A stretch of 64,000 nt of DNA from the NCBI RefSeq assembly GCF_041146395.1, contig NC_091012.1, forward strand, positions 13,320,193-13,384,192, given 5' to 3'. Origin of the DNA: Eulemur rufifrons (taxonomy: Eukaryota; Chordata; Mammalia; Primates; Lemuridae). This document shows positions 35,914 to 48,830 of this stretch, piece after piece (the first letter of the stretch is position 1; each line of letters starts with the position of its first letter). Under the pieces are notes generated by a model, which was given only the letters and a program-made list of their open reading frames with translations, ran no database searches and was not told the DNA's origin. The position numbers were made by a program, and so were the translations under genes.

Positions 35914-37179
35914 CTGGGGAGGAGGAGAGAGTCACATGGGCACAGGACAGCCCAGCTCGGAGTTCAGAGTCACCCAGAGTCCCAGATGAACTCGTCCTTC
36001 CTTCTTTCCCCTCTCCACATAAAATTCTCCAGAAAATATAAAAATCTTAGGAAAGTCAACACACTGAGCAAGAATCTGCTCATGAAAGTAACACGAAGGC
36101 TGGGAGGTGGGGCAAGTGCTGTGGGTGGAGAAAAGGGTGAGGTAGGAAGAGGTACTGGGCCAGGTATGGCTTTTAAAAAACATTTCTCACTGACAGCTTA
36201 CTTGAAAAATTCCAGTCATGTCTAGTCTGAACTAACGGAAGAGAGATGTGTGTGTCCATGGACAGGTGGGCTGGGGGCAGAAGGCCCTGGTCATGGGGTG
36301 TGGTGGTAGCAGCTGTGCTGTTCAGCAGGGCATGAGCTGTGGTGTTAGCAGGGCTCTGGCTCCCACACTGGTCCATATGCTGATGGAGCTTCCTCCAGGC
36401 TATTGGGTGGATGGCAGGTCAGGCTTCCTTCCTTCCCCAAACTAGCGCAGCCATTCCTCAGGAACCAGGCCCCTGCTGCTCCTGTCTGCACCGCACCTTC
36501 ATGGGGAGGGGCTCTCTGCCTACACCAGATGTGGGGATAGCAGAGAAGGTTCACAGGCCAGGGGGGCAGATGGGCTGCCCAGCTTTGTGTCCCTATAGGC
36601 ATAGGTGGGACAGACATGTGTTTTCTGTGGGTCTTCGCTATGCCCTTTACAGACACTGCTCATCAGTGTCAGAATCACAGTCATAGGATTCTCAGTGCAC
36701 TACCCAGTTAGCAGGGGCATGAGTTACAGGTGGCTTCTGAGAAGGAACCAGGGGACTCATGAATTCCCAGTGGATGCTTCCTGACCAGACCTCAGAATCT
36801 TCCATGTAAATGAGGAAGAAAACTGTCCCACCCAGCACCTTAGGCAGACCCTGCTTTATCAGTCAGGCATGGCACCTTGGGTGACTATTTCCTAAATGGA
36901 TGGAGAAGCAGTTCTGTGTAAACTTTCCTCAGTAAGGTCATGAAGCTGTTGGTGTGTCCTCAAATGCAGCTTGTGGGTCAAAGATTACAGTGGGCCTGGG
37001 GCAGATGGGAGCCAGTCAGCCAGGCCTCCCAAGGCACCAGGTACCCCTCCTACCATGGATGGTCCTGGTTGGGGACATGGACAAGATAGAGAGCCCACAG
37101 GTGGGACCCTGGTCAGTGGTGGTGCTGGGTGTGGGTTGCAGGCAGCTGGGACAGGGCCCTCAGGTAGAGGGAGGAACCA
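35914..37179. other. GC-richer sequence, no gene supported
   Basis: Upstream of the RALGDS-like exons on the minus strand. Long frames occur (for example 36345-36656 minus and 35932-36183 minus) but they have no recognisable family and no codon-level support. Upstream RALGDS exons were looked for and not found. Confidence 0.35.
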
Positions 37180-37500
37180 GCCTTTCCTAGGGGGCCCTGG
37201 GCAAGTCACTGCCCTCCTTGGGTCTCTGTTTCCTCATCTGGGAAATGTAGGGGTGATGAGCCTGTTGTGCATGGCTCACAGCGTCATTATGAGATTCAAG
37301 GGAGGACAGGAATGTGAGGGTGCTTGTGCCTGGCTCTTCCTCAGAGGGATGGTGGTGAGAACAATGACGACAGCTACATGACACTGAGTCCTCAGGAGAC
37401 CCTGTGAGGTAAGTGTGGTTCCCATGCCACTCTCCAGATGAGGAACTGTCTCAGGGCGGCCAGGCTGCATGCCCAAGGTGACACAGTGAGTGAATGTTGC
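37180..37500 (+). mobile_element. MIR SINE, degraded
   Basis: GGCCCTGGGCAAGTCACTGCC, then TCTGTTTCCTCATCTGGGAAATG and GATGAGCCTGTTGTGCATGGC, follow the MIR core and 3' end (fragments of the classic GCAAGTCACTTAACCTC...CCTCATCTGTAAAATG text). A second MIR-like piece may follow at about 37380-37500 (GAGGAACTGTCTCAGGGCGG). Confidence 0.7.
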
Positions 37501-37655
37501 AGTTGGGAGTGCATCTAGAATGAGAGCTCATGGAGTGATCATAGCATTGCACCAGCTGACTCAGGCCAGGTATCCAGGGCCCAAAGCCAGGGGGGCTGCG
37601 TTGTAACTTGGTGAGGGGAGGATGGTCTCACTGACCTTGTCCCTGACCCTAGCAG

Positions 37656-37895
37656 GTGGCCACCCTGTAGAGGAACCCCCAGGAACCCTAGATGAAGCAG
37701 CAAAGGCTGAAGAAGGTGAGTGGGCTTGTGGCTTCAGGGAGTCAGAGGACAGGGTTCTCTCTCCCAGCTGGAGGCCTCCACACCAAGAGAGCAGGGACTT
37801 TCCTGCCCTAGCTCTTCCCTCTTGCAGCCCCGGTGCCTGAAATGCCTCCATCAGAGAGATCAGAGCAAGGGCCTGGAAGAATATGGCAGTTTTGA
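37656..37895 (+). other. Candidate pair of coding exons, unrecognised
   Basis: Segment 37656-37715 (60 bp) lies between a good acceptor (CCCTGACCCTAGCAG) and a good donor (GAAG/GTGAGT) and encodes GHPVEEPPGTLDEAAKAEE. Segment 37828-37895 follows a good acceptor (CTCTTCCCTCTTGCAG) and encodes PVPEMPPSERSEQGPGRIWQ then F and a TGA at 37893. Both introns are phase 1, so the pair can be joined in frame. The product would be a short acidic, Pro/Glu-rich C-terminus. I do not recognise it, no upstream exon was identified, and chance remains possible. Confidence 0.25.
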
Positions 37896-38339
37896 GGCTG
37901 GGGGCACAGGTCTCAGGCTGGGGAGGGCCGGTCTGGGATTGAGGACAGATGTGGGGATGGGACAGCAGGTGTGGGGTTCCCAGGTGGAGTGGTGTAGAAT
38001 TTCAGGTGCCTGGGTGGTGTGGAGGGAAGGTCTGGCATTCCAATGGGAGCAAGGGGGGTGGTCAGAGGTTCCGAGGGTGGGGTTGGGGAGCGGGAAGCTG
38101 TCTGTGGTCTGGAGCCAGGCATGCCATGTATTCCAGGGGCTGGGGACTGGTGCTCACCCAGAGACTTACCTGCTGGCAGGCTCCCCACACCCATACCCCA
38201 GATGCTTGGCATCCTGAATTGTTCTGGATACCGGAAGCCCAAGATCAAGGTTCCAGCAGGATTGGTTTCCTTAGGGACCATCAGGGAAGGATCTGCTCCA
38301 GGCCTCTGTCCCTGGCTTGTAGATGGCATCCTCTCCCAT
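37896..38339. other. GC-rich sequence, nothing recognised
   Basis: G-rich on the plus strand. Long overlapping frames on both strands reflect composition rather than coding. Confidence 0.35.
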
Positions 38340-38565
38340 GTCTTCTTGTGATCTTCCCCCTATGTGCTTGTGTCCAAATTTACTCTTATTCTAAGACTAC
38401 CTCCCATATTGAATTATGGCACACCCTAATGATCTCATTTTAAATTTATTACCTCTGTCAAGACCCTATCTCCTAATATGGTAACATTCTGAGGTACTGG
38501 GAGTTAGGAATTCAATATATGAATTTTTGGGGTTGTGCAAGTTAGCTCATAACATCCCCCTATCT
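38340..38565 (-). mobile_element. MaLR LTR fragment (MLT1-like)
   Basis: Antisense MLT1 wording: CACACCCTAATGATCTCATTTTAAA, AAGACCCTATCTCCTAATATGGTAACATTC, GAGGTACTGGGAGTTAGGAATTCAATATATGAATTTTTGGGG. These match the well-known MLT1 LTR text, with about the divergence expected of an old element. Confidence 0.75.
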
Positions 38566-39115
38566 CCCCAACCATTCCTTAGAAAATAGTGCCCCTAATA
38601 ACTGACACATTTATTAATTTAGTTTTTTAAAGTCTCTCTACTTAAACATCAACTCCAAAGGGCCAAATTCTTTATTTTGTTAACTGATGTATCTCCTGTG
38701 GCTAGCTCCCTGCCTGGAGACACAAAAATATTCATGAATTAGTGATGCATACTATCAAGCCATTGCAAATTACTCTGTAAAAAAAAAAAAAGCAATGGCA
38801 GAGAAAGATGTTCAAGGTATAGTGTTAAGTGAAGAAAGCAACTTACAAAAAAACTCATAGGTAGCATAGTTTCATTTTAAAATTATGTACAAATAATTTA
38901 TTTTTATTAAAATAAAACAGAGAAAGATGCAACAAAATGCTAATAGTAAGTAGCTTTTGGAATGTGATTATGATTTATTTTTCTCCTGTTTATGTTTCTT
39001 TTCTAACTTCTCTACAGTGAATATATGTTACTTCTGTAAGAGGCAAAATGTAATAAAAATTATTAACACTTAGATTTTTTCTCATAGCTTTAATTGACTG
39101 TTAAGAAAAAAATAT
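38566..39115. other. Unique AT-rich sequence, nothing recognised
   Basis: No gene or repeat recognised. Confidence 0.35.
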
Positions 39116-39412
39116 TTTTTTTTTCTTTTGAGACAAGGTCTCACTCTGTTGCCTGAGTTAGAGAGCAGTGGCCTCATAATAACTCACTGCAAACTTGAAC
39201 TCCTAGGCTCAAGCAATCCTCCTGCCTCAGCCTCCCAAGTAGCTGGGACTAAAGGCACGTGCCACCATATCTGGATATTCTTTTCCATACTTTGTAGAGT
39301 CAGGGTCTTTCTATGTTGCTCAGGCTAGTTTGAACTCCTAGCCTCAAGTGATCCTCCCACCTTGGCCTCATAAAGTGATAACATTACATTTATGATCTGC
39401 CATGCCATGCCA
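39116..39412 (-). mobile_element. Alu element, minus strand
   Basis: Poly-T, then GAGACAAGGTCTCACTCTGTTGCC, CCTGCCTCAGCCTCCCAAGTAGCTGGGACTA and a right arm with GTTGCTCAGGCTAGTTTGAACTC. It is diverged from the family text. Confidence 0.85.
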
Positions 39413-42040
39413 TATGTTTCTTTTTCAGTGGGGAGTAATGGGAAGCACAGTGAGTAGTCAATCTCTTGAAGCCCGGTGGCTGGAAACATGGCCTATGGAA
39501 TATATCTAGTCTGGGTTCAAGCTCTCACTTGACACTTTCTAGATTTTTGTTCCCAGGCATGTCTGTCACTCATACTGTCCTAGTATTTCATCTGTAAAAT
39601 GGTGTAATATTGGTACTCACAGGACATGGGGCTGTCTCCAGTCTCTGGACCATCCTGGAATTTCATTCTTTTGATCACATTGATTTGGAAATGTCAAGAC
39701 GCCAAGGTTCAGAGATATGTCCCAGGTTTTGTTCCCCCTTTATTCTCTTTCAAAGGCAGGCCAAGCAATATCCAAATACCCCTCACATTGACTGGACACA
39801 GGGCCTGGACTAAGGTGAGATAACGAGCCACTTGCCACAGGCACCAAATTTAAGGGTCACCAAAAACACTCAGTAATCATAATTTATATGTTGATGCAAT
39901 ATTTTTATAAATAAAAATGATGTGAAAAATCAAAATAAAAAGTATGAACAAGAATCAACAATTTTAATAAAGACTGGATAAATATTACTTATTTTTCCTT
40001 TGCCTCAGGTACCAGTATGGTCAGCAAAGCACGACTTCTAGCCCACTGCCTGAAGGCAGTTGACCATTAGTTATATAAATCCTTATTAAATGCTTTTTAA
40101 TTATAATTAATTGTCCAAATTATCTTAAGACTCAGAAGCAGCATTGCTCACTCTGTGATTGTTTGGCCTTCAGTCAAGGCCTTGTTAGGATGTCAGTAAG
40201 TAATGTATTCCTATGACCCTGTTTATTCCTTTCCCCTGTACAGACACCTAATCACAGTTGCTACCCACTTACAGCTCTCTTACCTCATTAAGGACCCTGA
40301 GAGAAAGGTTTCTCTGTATTCTCATATAGAAACATAAAATGCCAGCAAAGCATGATTCCTACCGAAAAGAGCACTAAGCAGAGTTGGCAGATGTTGCAGA
40401 CTTTTCCCCAGACACTTCTGGGGAAAGACACACATACCTTGGCATGTTTTGCTTCAAAAAAAAATTAGCATTAGCAAACAGTCCTTTTATTCAATCTACT
40501 TCCTTAGAGAAAGAACAATCCTGACATGGTGGGGTTAGGCAGGTCTTTCATCTCAGTGGAGGGCTTCCTGAGAGATATTCATATTACCATATCCTGGGGG
40601 TTTTGTGGGTTTTATAGTTTATGCATGTAAAGCAACTCAAAGTACACATCCACATGGCAGTTGCTAATTAAAAGTAACAATGAAAATCACATTTAAAATC
40701 CTATTTTATGTAATGGTTTCATTTTACATAAGACTCTTCATTTGCTGAAATCATAGATTCTAAGTTGCTCTGTCAAAGTGATCCCTAGAAAAATGTGATG
40801 TTCTAGGTGTGTGAATTTTGGAAATTTTCCATATTACTTGTTAGAGTGTGAGCTAGTGAATTTGGGTCTTAAGAAAGATTTCTCCAAAGTTTAAGACAGA
40901 AAGAGGAAAAAAGTTTATTTTACTTTTTCCAGACAGGAAAAAGGGCCAACATGAAAGAGGAAGAGGGAGAGTGTGTTGGCATAGAAGACCAGTTACTCAG
41001 ACTTTTTACTTAGGAGTTGTAAAGAGAGTGAAGATGATTTATTGCTGTAGACAAATTAACAGGGTACTATGAATTGCTGCATCTGCTGCTTCTCTTTACT
41101 TAGTGGCAGGCAGATTAGAGAAGTGGCCATCTTTCCTTTGGAGACAGATTTATTGCTTGATTGTGATCTTGTCATTGATTCTGCCCTTGAGATATAGTTT
41201 AGGGCAGAAACTGAGGCCTGTGCCTAGCACATCTGCTGTCCACTCAGGAACTCCTTGAGGCTATAAGAAAACACATTCTAAAAGGCAGTGAGCTGGCGAA
41301 TGTAAAGAGAAAGATTTATATTTCCTTTCTACCTGCTTGGATCATTTCAGATGTTGTGAAGATGGAACCCCATGGTGTTCCTGTCAGAAAGGAGAGAGGA
41401 GAGAGGAGAGAGAGAGAGAGAGAGAAAGAAAGCATGAGTGTGTACAAGTGCTCGTATGATTTTTTATAGCCCTTACTATGGGTTAAATATTTTTTTCTGT
41501 TGTTTCACTAACAAGGCCATCCTTTCATTACTCTTCGTAGTTTGATTAATGTGTGTGTCATTTTTTAAAAAAAGTAAGTTGAATATATTATATATGACTA
41601 TGTATATTAAAAATATAAGTGGACATCAGAAAATAGATTTAACTTGTGGCAAATTTGTTTCTGGAAGCATCTGCAGAAATTTGCATTCTTTCTACTTTCT
41701 AAAAAACCCAGAGGCCAAGGGGGAAAAGGGTTCTTTTGATGTCAGATAGTGCATAAGACTTAGATTTGATTACAGTAGTGTTAGCTTAACCCATTATAAG
41801 GTGATGATCTGGTTACACTTCATAACAGGGATGAAACTGGTTTTGAGGTTTTGAGTTTTTTTCCTTCAGTTGAAGGAATGCTGCTCACCACACCTTCCCT
41901 ACCTCCCCATGTTTTTAGATTGATGGGTTCACTAGAGAAGTGAAACACATTGGGTATTATACTGCCGTGTTCTGACTAGTCTGAGACCACTATGCTATGA
42001 AGGATGTCTGACCAGTTCTAGATATGCCAGCCTTCAGTGG
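39413..42040. other. Mostly unique; MIR-like piece at 39500-39620, (GA)n at 41391-41433
   Basis: 39515-39610 (GCTCTCACTTGACACTTTC, then ATTTCATCTGTAAAATGG) is MIR-like. 41391-41433 is a GA-rich microsatellite (GAGAGGAGAGAGGAGAGAGAG). The rest has no recognised gene; the 66-codon frame at 41549-41749 has no family features. Confidence 0.45.
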
Positions 42041-42310
42041 CTAGGTGCCTGACATGCAAGTCATCGGGGACTTCCAGTCTCAGGCAATGTGATAAGGAGA
42101 AGAGAAGAAAAACCCAGCTGACAGCTAGAACTGACGCTCTAGACATAAGGCCGCAGGTGGGCAGTCTCAGCCAGGGCCAATCACCAGATCCACTCCAGCT
42201 GAGGCCCCAGTCATCCTGGCGAGGGGTGAACAGTCCCTACTGTGGCCTAATTTCCTGACCCAAACTCATCACCATTACAAAATGGTGGTTGTTTTAATAA
42301 AACAAAAATG
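42041..42310 (+). repeat. Possible MaLR/LTR-like repeat fragment
   Basis: GCTGACAGCTAGAACTGACG, GAGGCCCCAGTCATCC and TTCCTGACCCAAACTCATCACCATTACAAAATGGTGGTTGTTTTAA recall the end of a MaLR-class element (CCTGACCCACAGAAACTGTGAGATAATAAATGTTTGTTGTTTTAA). Confidence 0.45.
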
Positions 42311-43137
42311 CTACAGAAGAATAGAAAGCAGAAGCAGAGGCATAAATGAAAGTAGAAAATACTGAAAAATAAGGAATCATTGTAAACTGTTGAAAAATTG
42401 TGATTGTTGGTACTCTCAATTCAACTTGTTTATTCATTTACTCAAGAAGAATGTATTAAGACTGCTACAACAAGCTAGACACTATACTTAGTGTAGGGGA
42501 TACAAAAAAATAAACGCAATAGCTCTGTCCTAAGGGAGTACCTACTTTTATGGGGGTGTGAGACAAGTAAAAAGTTACCATATAATGTGATAAATGTTGC
42601 TCTTAGTAAGAGTTTGAAGCAGGAACTGATTGCATTGAAGATATAGAACCTCACAGCCTTGCAGGAATCAGAGAAGCATTGCAGAGGAGGCTCTGCTTGT
42701 GATAAGGCTCAAAGAATAAGTAGAGGTTTATCAGATGGCCAAGCTGAGCAACTACTGAAGTTCCAATTCTTTGGATTTTTGAGCTAATGCTAAGGCAGCC
42801 AAGATGAGGGCAAGCCTGGTTTGGACACCATGGCTTCAGTTGCTCTTGTGGTCTCCAAGTTGTTCTTTACCTCTCCTGGGAAAAGCATTGGTTATATTGA
42901 TTACAAAATCAGAATTTTTTATAGAAGTATTCTCTTTCATTTGTGTGGAGCTACTGGAGAGAAACAGCTTGTGTGGTGTGTGGCATTACGCAACCCAGGT
43001 TCATCACATGAGCACCCTACAGAAGCCAAATCTGCTCAGCTGAGGAGCTGAAGCCCCAGTCCCAATAAAATGTAATCTAAGTTGGTGAGTTTTTATTTTT
43101 TTGGTGTTCTTTCTGTACACAATTGTCTCTTTATTGT
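42311..43137. other. Ancient-repeat-like block and an unassigned 3'-UTR-like end
   Basis: 42440-42560 (ACTAGACACTATACTTAGTG-type text and CTGTCCTAAGGGAGTACCTAC) reads like an old L2/MIR-class repeat. A frame of 76 codons at 42821-43051 (starting MDTMASVALVVSKLFF) ends 20 bases before an AATAAA (43063-43068). It looks like a processed-transcript 3' end, but I cannot name a parent and no poly-A follows. Confidence 0.3.
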
Positions 43138-43422
43138 TAGAGACAAGGTCTCACTCTGTCACTCTGGCTGCAGTGCAGTGGCATAGTCATAGCTCACTGC
43201 AGCCTCAAATTCCTGGGCTCAAGTGATCCTCTGTCTCTTCCTCCCAAGTAGCTGGGACTACAGACATGTGCCACTATGCCCAGCTAAATTTTTTTCTTTT
43301 TTGTAGAGTTGGGTTTCATTATATTACCCAGGCTGGTGTCAAACTCCTGGCCTCAAGCAACCCTCCATCCTCAGCCCCCCAAAATGCTGGGATTATAGGC
43401 ATGAGCCACCACACCTGACCAA
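43138..43422 (-). mobile_element. Alu element, minus strand
   Basis: GAGACAAGGTCTCACTCTGTCAC, GCAGTGGCATAGTCATAGCTCACTGCAGCC, CCCAAGTAGCTGGGACTACAG, then the right arm ending GCATGAGCCACCACACCTGACC. Two arms are recognisable. Confidence 0.9.
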
Positions 43423-45231
<1,809 letters not shown>

Positions 45232-46359
45232 AAAGACAGAAAGGAAAAGAAAACACTTGTTTAATACAAATCACATTACTCTTCTTTCCTTCCTCTTTGC
45301 TCTCCCAGACTTGCCACTGTCATAGGATAGGTGCTTATTTTCTTAATGCTCTCCAATATTCCATTCCAACAACATGTTTTTAACTCAATTTTTATAAAAA
45401 GGCTTCCCAATATCTTCCTGCTTAGTCAGTTTAAAATTCTTCAATTTTCCAGGTCATGTAATATGTATTTTTGTGTGTGTTTATTGTTAAATGCAGACAC
45501 TATTTTGTAACTTAAAATAGGCATCATCTCAAGTCTACAAGAACTATCCAAAATAGTATGTAATGACATTCCAAGGACTTCAGACATTATTATTAATATT
45601 ATCACAGAATGCAGCACTAAATCCTAAGCATTTACTAACACTAGATATTAGTTACTGAGACTGAACTTTGTTGAATCTTTTCCCATTCCACTGTGGTCTT
45701 CCACATTTCAACATATCACTGATTTTTGTTTTTAAACTTTACTTAAATATTTCAAATAGAATAGAATAAGAATAAATACTAATCATTCCTGCTTCCCTGA
45801 CTTTTTCATTCTGTTGTATTTAAAAGATAACACTGCTTCTGGCTCTTTTTGTGGTCTTGTATGTGTTTATAAGGTTTGTAAATATTCACTTTTTGCCATT
45901 ACATATAATTTTCTTATTTTTTTTTACTCTTCTCCTGATGTTGTTGCTACTTCTTTTAACTATTTGGGGTAAACTTAGTCCCATCTTCCACTTTTATGAT
46001 ATATCTATTTATACTTGAGCTCCTTGATTTTTGTGGAAATTTCTTTTCCATTGACCCACCTTTGAGGAAAGATATTATCTGTTTGAGTTCTTTTTTAGGT
46101 GTATTGAGGTCTTGTGAAGTGTAGACTTCTCTATTTATCAATCCCTTTTTCCCAGAGTAGTTTTCCAAGTAGAAATCTATTAAAATAGAGAAACATAAAG
46201 GTCAGTGAGAGAGCTCTTCCTAAACCCCTCCTCTACCAGGAATGACTTTATAGTCACATGGGTCTTTTCTCCCTCCTTACTCTTGTATTTGTCCAAAGAT
46301 AATGTTTCCCTACTTTGGATTGCATCCACTTCTACCTTCTTGGGGATCTTGTGCCATTA
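45232..46359. other. Unique AT-rich sequence, nothing recognised
   Basis: No gene or clear repeat recognised. The minus-strand frame at 45956-46168 has no family signature. Confidence 0.4.
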
Positions 46360-47190
46360 ATTTTTTTTTTGGGTGTTTGAATTATGAATTTATTTACAAC
46401 TTGCCTAGGTTATAATAAATGATTACTGTTCTATTATACAAACATAATAGTAAATGTTTCTTTTAAATACAAAGACTGCAAATGAATACATGAAAAAATT
46501 ACACACATGTACGATATTTATAATTTATAAATGCAAAGTTAAGACCTCTTTAAGTTATTGCACTTGTGCATTATACAAAGATTTTTATGTCATACATACA
46601 AAATTATTTTTTTAATTTACTAACTCATCAACTATGATAAAGTTGAATATTGTTAACTTGAAATTCTTTCTCTTTCCAATAGAGAGCCTATCAAAACTTT
46701 GGATGCAGATTTGTTGACTCTACAAATCAGTTCTTACGAGCATTGTATTTTTGATAGCACATAAACTCTATTACACTCCAGCAGCTTTTGGTCAGCAAGG
46801 AGATCATCACCTGCAAACTCTTAGATGCCGTATCTAGATACAGATATAGAATCACTTTTGTTCATATGTTCATGTAAAGAAAGTCACCTGTCTTCTCAGA
46901 AAGAATCAAGATGCTGAATTTGTACAAATTTTGGTAAACACAGTGTTTTGGGCAAGCATGTAATTTCAGATAGGTAGGGGCATTGTGTAGAAATACCTCT
47001 GTGGATAAATCTATTGTACTTTCAATTTGCACACTAAATGAACACATAGCATATACACCATATAACACATCAGATGGAAAATAATGTTTCCATATGTCAT
47101 TTATACAGGCTATTTCAGATACAGCATAGGAATGGATATTAAAGTGACTAAAGAAAAAAATAAAGACTGTAATGCCCATGGTATAATGAT
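46360..47190 (-). pseudogene. Possible processed-transcript copy (3' end), parent unknown
   Basis: Read on the minus strand, an AATAAA (in GTAAATAAATTCATAATTC, about 46388-46395) lies about 20 bases before a run of ten to eleven A (poly-T at 46360-46370). That is the spacing of a real polyadenylation site followed by a retrotransposed tail. Upstream is an A/T-rich, stop-rich stretch like a 3' UTR, and an open frame of 105 codons at 47179-46862. I do not recognise the protein. The 5' limit is a guess and no target duplication was found. Confidence 0.3.
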
Positions 47191-48546
47191 ATTTTAGTTG
47201 GGCTTAAGTATTAGATAATACACTTTTAAAACTTAACTTACAATAGAAATAAAACCTTTCCACTTAAACTTCTGCCAATACACAGTACTATAAAAACATT
47301 GGTTGAAAACTGAACTGTGTAAACCAACTTCCTATTTGGCAAACTCTGGACTCAGCTGTGTCTGTCTTGGTCCTTAGGTGACGTTACTCACCCCCCACAG
47401 AACCATGCCCTGTGTGATTGCAGTTGCAGTTTTCTCACACCTGCAGGAAAGAGCAGGTACACTATATCCGACTTAAAAAGCACTGCTTTCCATTGTTGAG
47501 GGAAGAAGAGAAAAATCAAGTGAAGATAGTAATGCTTCTTGGGATTTTAAATGTGTTTCTTGGGAAACATTGACATGTCTTTCTTTTTGTTCTATCTTCT
47601 TAATTTGGAACGAGCACACCACTGAAACTTTATTCTTTCTTTTTTGCTATTTTTATCCATCACATAAAATGCATCCAATGCTTCAGATAACCAAAATATC
47701 CAGTTTAAAAAAAGATTTAAGAAGTGTGTACTGCATTGGATATCACGTATTTAAACTTAATATGAATGTATAAAGAAGTCAGCAAAAGGTGTATCAGGAT
47801 AACTGCTTATGCTCATGTAAAAATATAACAGCCATGCGCTGGCAAGTCTCCTCTAACTTTAAGATTTTATTTCACCCTTGGCTCTTACCCTTTCACATAA
47901 ACTATGCTCAATTTTTTATCTTGAAAAGAAACTTCCTTACTCATACATTTCCCTTTAACTAATACTACAACTCTCTTCTCAGTCAAATGTTTGGGAAAAC
48001 AAACCCTCAGTTTCTGTCTTCACTTTCTTACCTCTAGTTCACTTCTTTCCCCATTGCCTGCCATCCAGCTCACTCACACACATCCCCAGTCACTGAATTG
48101 CCATAGGCAATGGCATCTGTAACCTTCCTCTCCTCCTAGTGACATTTGACTGTGTTCTTTAGGGTATTACATATCGAGTGCCTATTGAGCAAGCACTGTG
48201 CTAGGTGCTGCCATTACAGAAATGAGAAGAGCAGATGTCGTCCCCATTGTGATGGGACTCACTTGATCAGGTTTCACTGCTCAGTTTTGCAGGCTTCACT
48301 TAATGCCTCTTAACTTTGCCTATTCTCCAAGTCTCTTTCCTTTCCAACCCCCATTATTATACACAACTTCTCATGGTAATCGCTTCTATACCCATGGCTT
48401 CAATCACTTTCTATATGCTCTGATGACAACACAATTTTAAATTGTTTTTTATTTAACAACATTATTTTATACAAAATACCTCATTTGATAAAACAATAGA
48501 TATGAAGTTATTCTGTGAAAGTAATCACTTAAAAATATGACATACA
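47191..48546. other. Unique sequence, nothing recognised
   Basis: A short stretch at 48180-48240 (GAGCAAGCACTGTGCTAGGTGCTG) reads like part of an old MIR/MER-class repeat. No gene seen. Confidence 0.4.
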
Positions 48547-48830
48547 ACCGGGTGTGGCTCATGCCTGTAACCCTAACAATTTGGGTGCCTTAGATGGGAA
48601 CATTGCTTGAGGCCAGGAGTTCAAAACCAACATAACAAGATCTTGTCTCTAAACACACACACACAAAATAGCAGGATATTCTGGCACATATCTGTAGTCT
48701 ACGCTACTCAGGAGGTTGGGGCAGGTGGGTCACTTAAGTCCAGAAATTTGAGGTTACAGTAAGCTATTGTGATGCCACTGCACTCTAGCCTAGACAATGG
48801 AATGAGACTCTATGTCACAAAAACTGTCAG
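48547..48830 (+). mobile_element. Alu element, plus strand, diverged
   Basis: CCGGGTGTGGCTCATGCCTGTAACCC, GAGGCCAGGAGTTCAAAACC, then CTACTCAGGAGGTTGGGGCAGG and GATGCCACTGCACTCTAGCC. The poly-A is short or lost. Confidence 0.85.

Noticed and set aside
35623..36225. Plus-strand open frame of 200 codons
   Set aside because: It runs antisense across the recognisable RALGDS-like exon A and its splice sites, and has no family features.
37720..38443. Overlapping long frames on both strands (37720-38217, 37949-38443, 37913-38329)
   Set aside because: G-rich composition lowers the stop frequency in all frames; no codon pattern, splice frame or family resemblance supports coding.
42821..43051. 76-codon frame before an AATAAA as a small gene or mitochondrial-protein retrocopy
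   Set aside because: I could not name any parent protein and there is no poly-A tail or splice site, so it is mentioned only as a weak observation.
47380..47400. GTGACGTTACTCAC as a CRE-like promoter element
   Set aside because: A single motif with no nearby first exon or CpG-rich context.
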